Assembly (NCBI GenBank): GCA_903922535.1
Contig: CAIXUF010000980.1
Location: 1-7,131, forward strand
Length of the DNA stretch: 7,131 nt
Direction of reading: 5' to 3'
From: Candidatus Hydrogenedentota bacterium
GTDB taxonomy: Bacteria > Hydrogenedentota > Hydrogenedentia > Hydrogenedentiales > CAITNO01
Below, piece by piece: positions 6,568 to 7,131 of the stretch; the first letter of the stretch is position 1, and each line of letters begins with the position of its first letter. The notes below the pieces were generated by a model. It saw only the letters and a program-made list of their open reading frames with translations, did not search any database and was not told where the DNA came from. The translations under genes were made by a program, and so were the position numbers.

Positions 6568-7131
6568 ATGATTATCGGCGTGCCCAAAGAGATCAAGGCC
6601 CAGGAACACCGTGTTGGCATGGTTCCGGCAGGCGTGGTCAGCCTCGTTCGGCAAGGCCATGAGGTAGTGGTTCAGCAGGGTGCCGGCGAGGGGGCCGGTT
6701 ACACCGACGGGGAATACAGGGATGCCGGCGCGCGCATACTTCCGGGCGCCACGGATGTCTACGCGCAGACAGAACTGATCTGCAAGGTAAAAGAGCCGCT
6801 CATGGAGGAGGTGCCCCTGCTCCAGAAAGGGCAGATACTGTTCTGCTATCTTCACCTGGCCCCGCTTCCGGAATTGACGGAACGGCTGCTCGAAGCGGGC
6901 GTGAACGCAATCGCCTTGGAGACGATTCAGACCGACGACGGTTATCTTCCCTGCCTGGTTCCCATGAGCGAGATCGCGGGGCGTATGGCTGTGCAGATTG
7001 CGGCAAGGCACCTGGAGCATGAACCCGGCGGCCGCGGCATCCTGCTGTCGGGGGCGTCCGGCGCGGAACCGGCAACCGTGGCCGTCATCGGCGGCGGATG
7101 CGCGGGCATCAACGCGGCCCGCGTGGCCCAT
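6568..7131 (+). CDS. ald: Alanine dehydrogenase, N-terminal 188 residues (cut by right edge)
   Basis: The frame runs open from ATG 6568 to the window end, covering roughly half of a typical 360-375-residue enzyme. It catalyses the reversible NAD-linked deamination of L-alanine to pyruvate and ammonium in the cytoplasm. The N-terminus 'MIIGVPKEIKAQEHRVGM' is highly characteristic. Key residues known from characterised Ald proteins fall at the same numbers: Arg15, Lys75 in 'KVKEP' (substrate carboxylate/carbonyl binding) and His96 in 'YLHLAP' (catalytic). 'VPMSEIAGRMAVQ' (131-143) is the family signature, and 'VIGGGCAGINAA' (173-184) begins the Rossmann NAD site. The close relative, NAD(P) transhydrogenase alpha subunit, is less likely because the 'YLHLA' and 'PMSEIAGRMAVQ' wording matches Ald. 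It lies 45 nt after the Kelch gene on the same strand, so it may belong to the same transcript or have its own promoter. Its presence suggests alanine is made or consumed by the neighbouring pathway. Confidence 0.93.
   Translation, partial: MIIGVPKEIKAQEHRVGMVPAGVVSLVRQGHEVVVQQGAGEGAGYTDGEYRDAGARILPGATDVYAQTELICKVKEPLMEEVPLLQKGQILFCYLHLAPLPELTERLLEAGVNAIALETIQTDDGYLPCLVPMSEIAGRMAVQIAARHLEHEPGGRGILLSGASGAEPATVAVIGGGCAGINAARVAH

Noticed and set aside
6280..7131. Antisense open frame covering the Kelch end and ald
   Set aside because: The + strand ald frame has all key Ald residues from its first codon; the antisense product resembles nothing known.
1..7131. CRISPR arrays, tRNA/rRNA genes, insertion sequences, riboswitches
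   Set aside because: No regularly spaced repeats, tRNA-like folds, transposase motifs or long leader regions were seen; the coding density leaves almost no room for them.

Overview
The window looks like a piece of a moderately high-GC bacterial chromosome. All genes are on the + strand and packed tightly, so about 98% of the window is coding. The first protein has a C-terminal sorting tail, an Ig-like domain, and a degraded Fn3-like module with a 'GKVYFWRIDEV' motif. Together with a TIM-barrel glycosidase-like domain, an SSS symporter and a secreted Kelch protein, this style suggests the Planctomycetota / Verrucomicrobiota / Lentisphaerota / Hydrogenedentota range of carbohydrate-foraging bacteria. 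This placement is an inference: no rRNA or other marker gene is present.

Layout. (1) Positions 3-1865 hold the 3' part of a large secreted, probably surface-anchored multidomain protein, cut by the left edge. (2) After a 57-nt gap, four genes form a very compact cluster: a DegT/DnrJ/EryC1/StrS-type PLP aminotransferase (1923-3110), an SSS-family sodium:solute symporter (3110-4591), an aldo/keto reductase (4592-5503) and an exported six-repeat Kelch protein (5500-6522). Their junctions are a 1-nt overlap (TAATG), direct abutment (TAG|ATG) and a 4-nt overlap (ATGA), so co-transcription and translational coupling are very likely. (3) After 45 nt, an alanine dehydrogenase gene begins at 6568 behind a good Shine-Dalgarno and runs off the right edge.

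How the genes may work together. The surface protein could act on a glycan. The Kelch protein, whose best-known bacterial relatives are NanM-type sugar mutarotases/epimerases, could condition a released sugar outside the cytoplasmic membrane. The SSS protein would import it, the aldo/keto reductase would change the oxidation state of a carbonyl or hydroxyl, and the DegT enzyme would move an amino group on or off. If the DegT enzyme runs catabolically onto pyruvate, alanine dehydrogenase would recycle alanine to pyruvate and free ammonium, giving a nitrogen-scavenging route from an amino sugar or aminocyclitol. This is a hypothesis built from gene order; no single gene proves it.

No tRNA, rRNA, CRISPR array, insertion sequence, convincing terminator or promoter was found. 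No gene-free stretch exceeds 57 nt.
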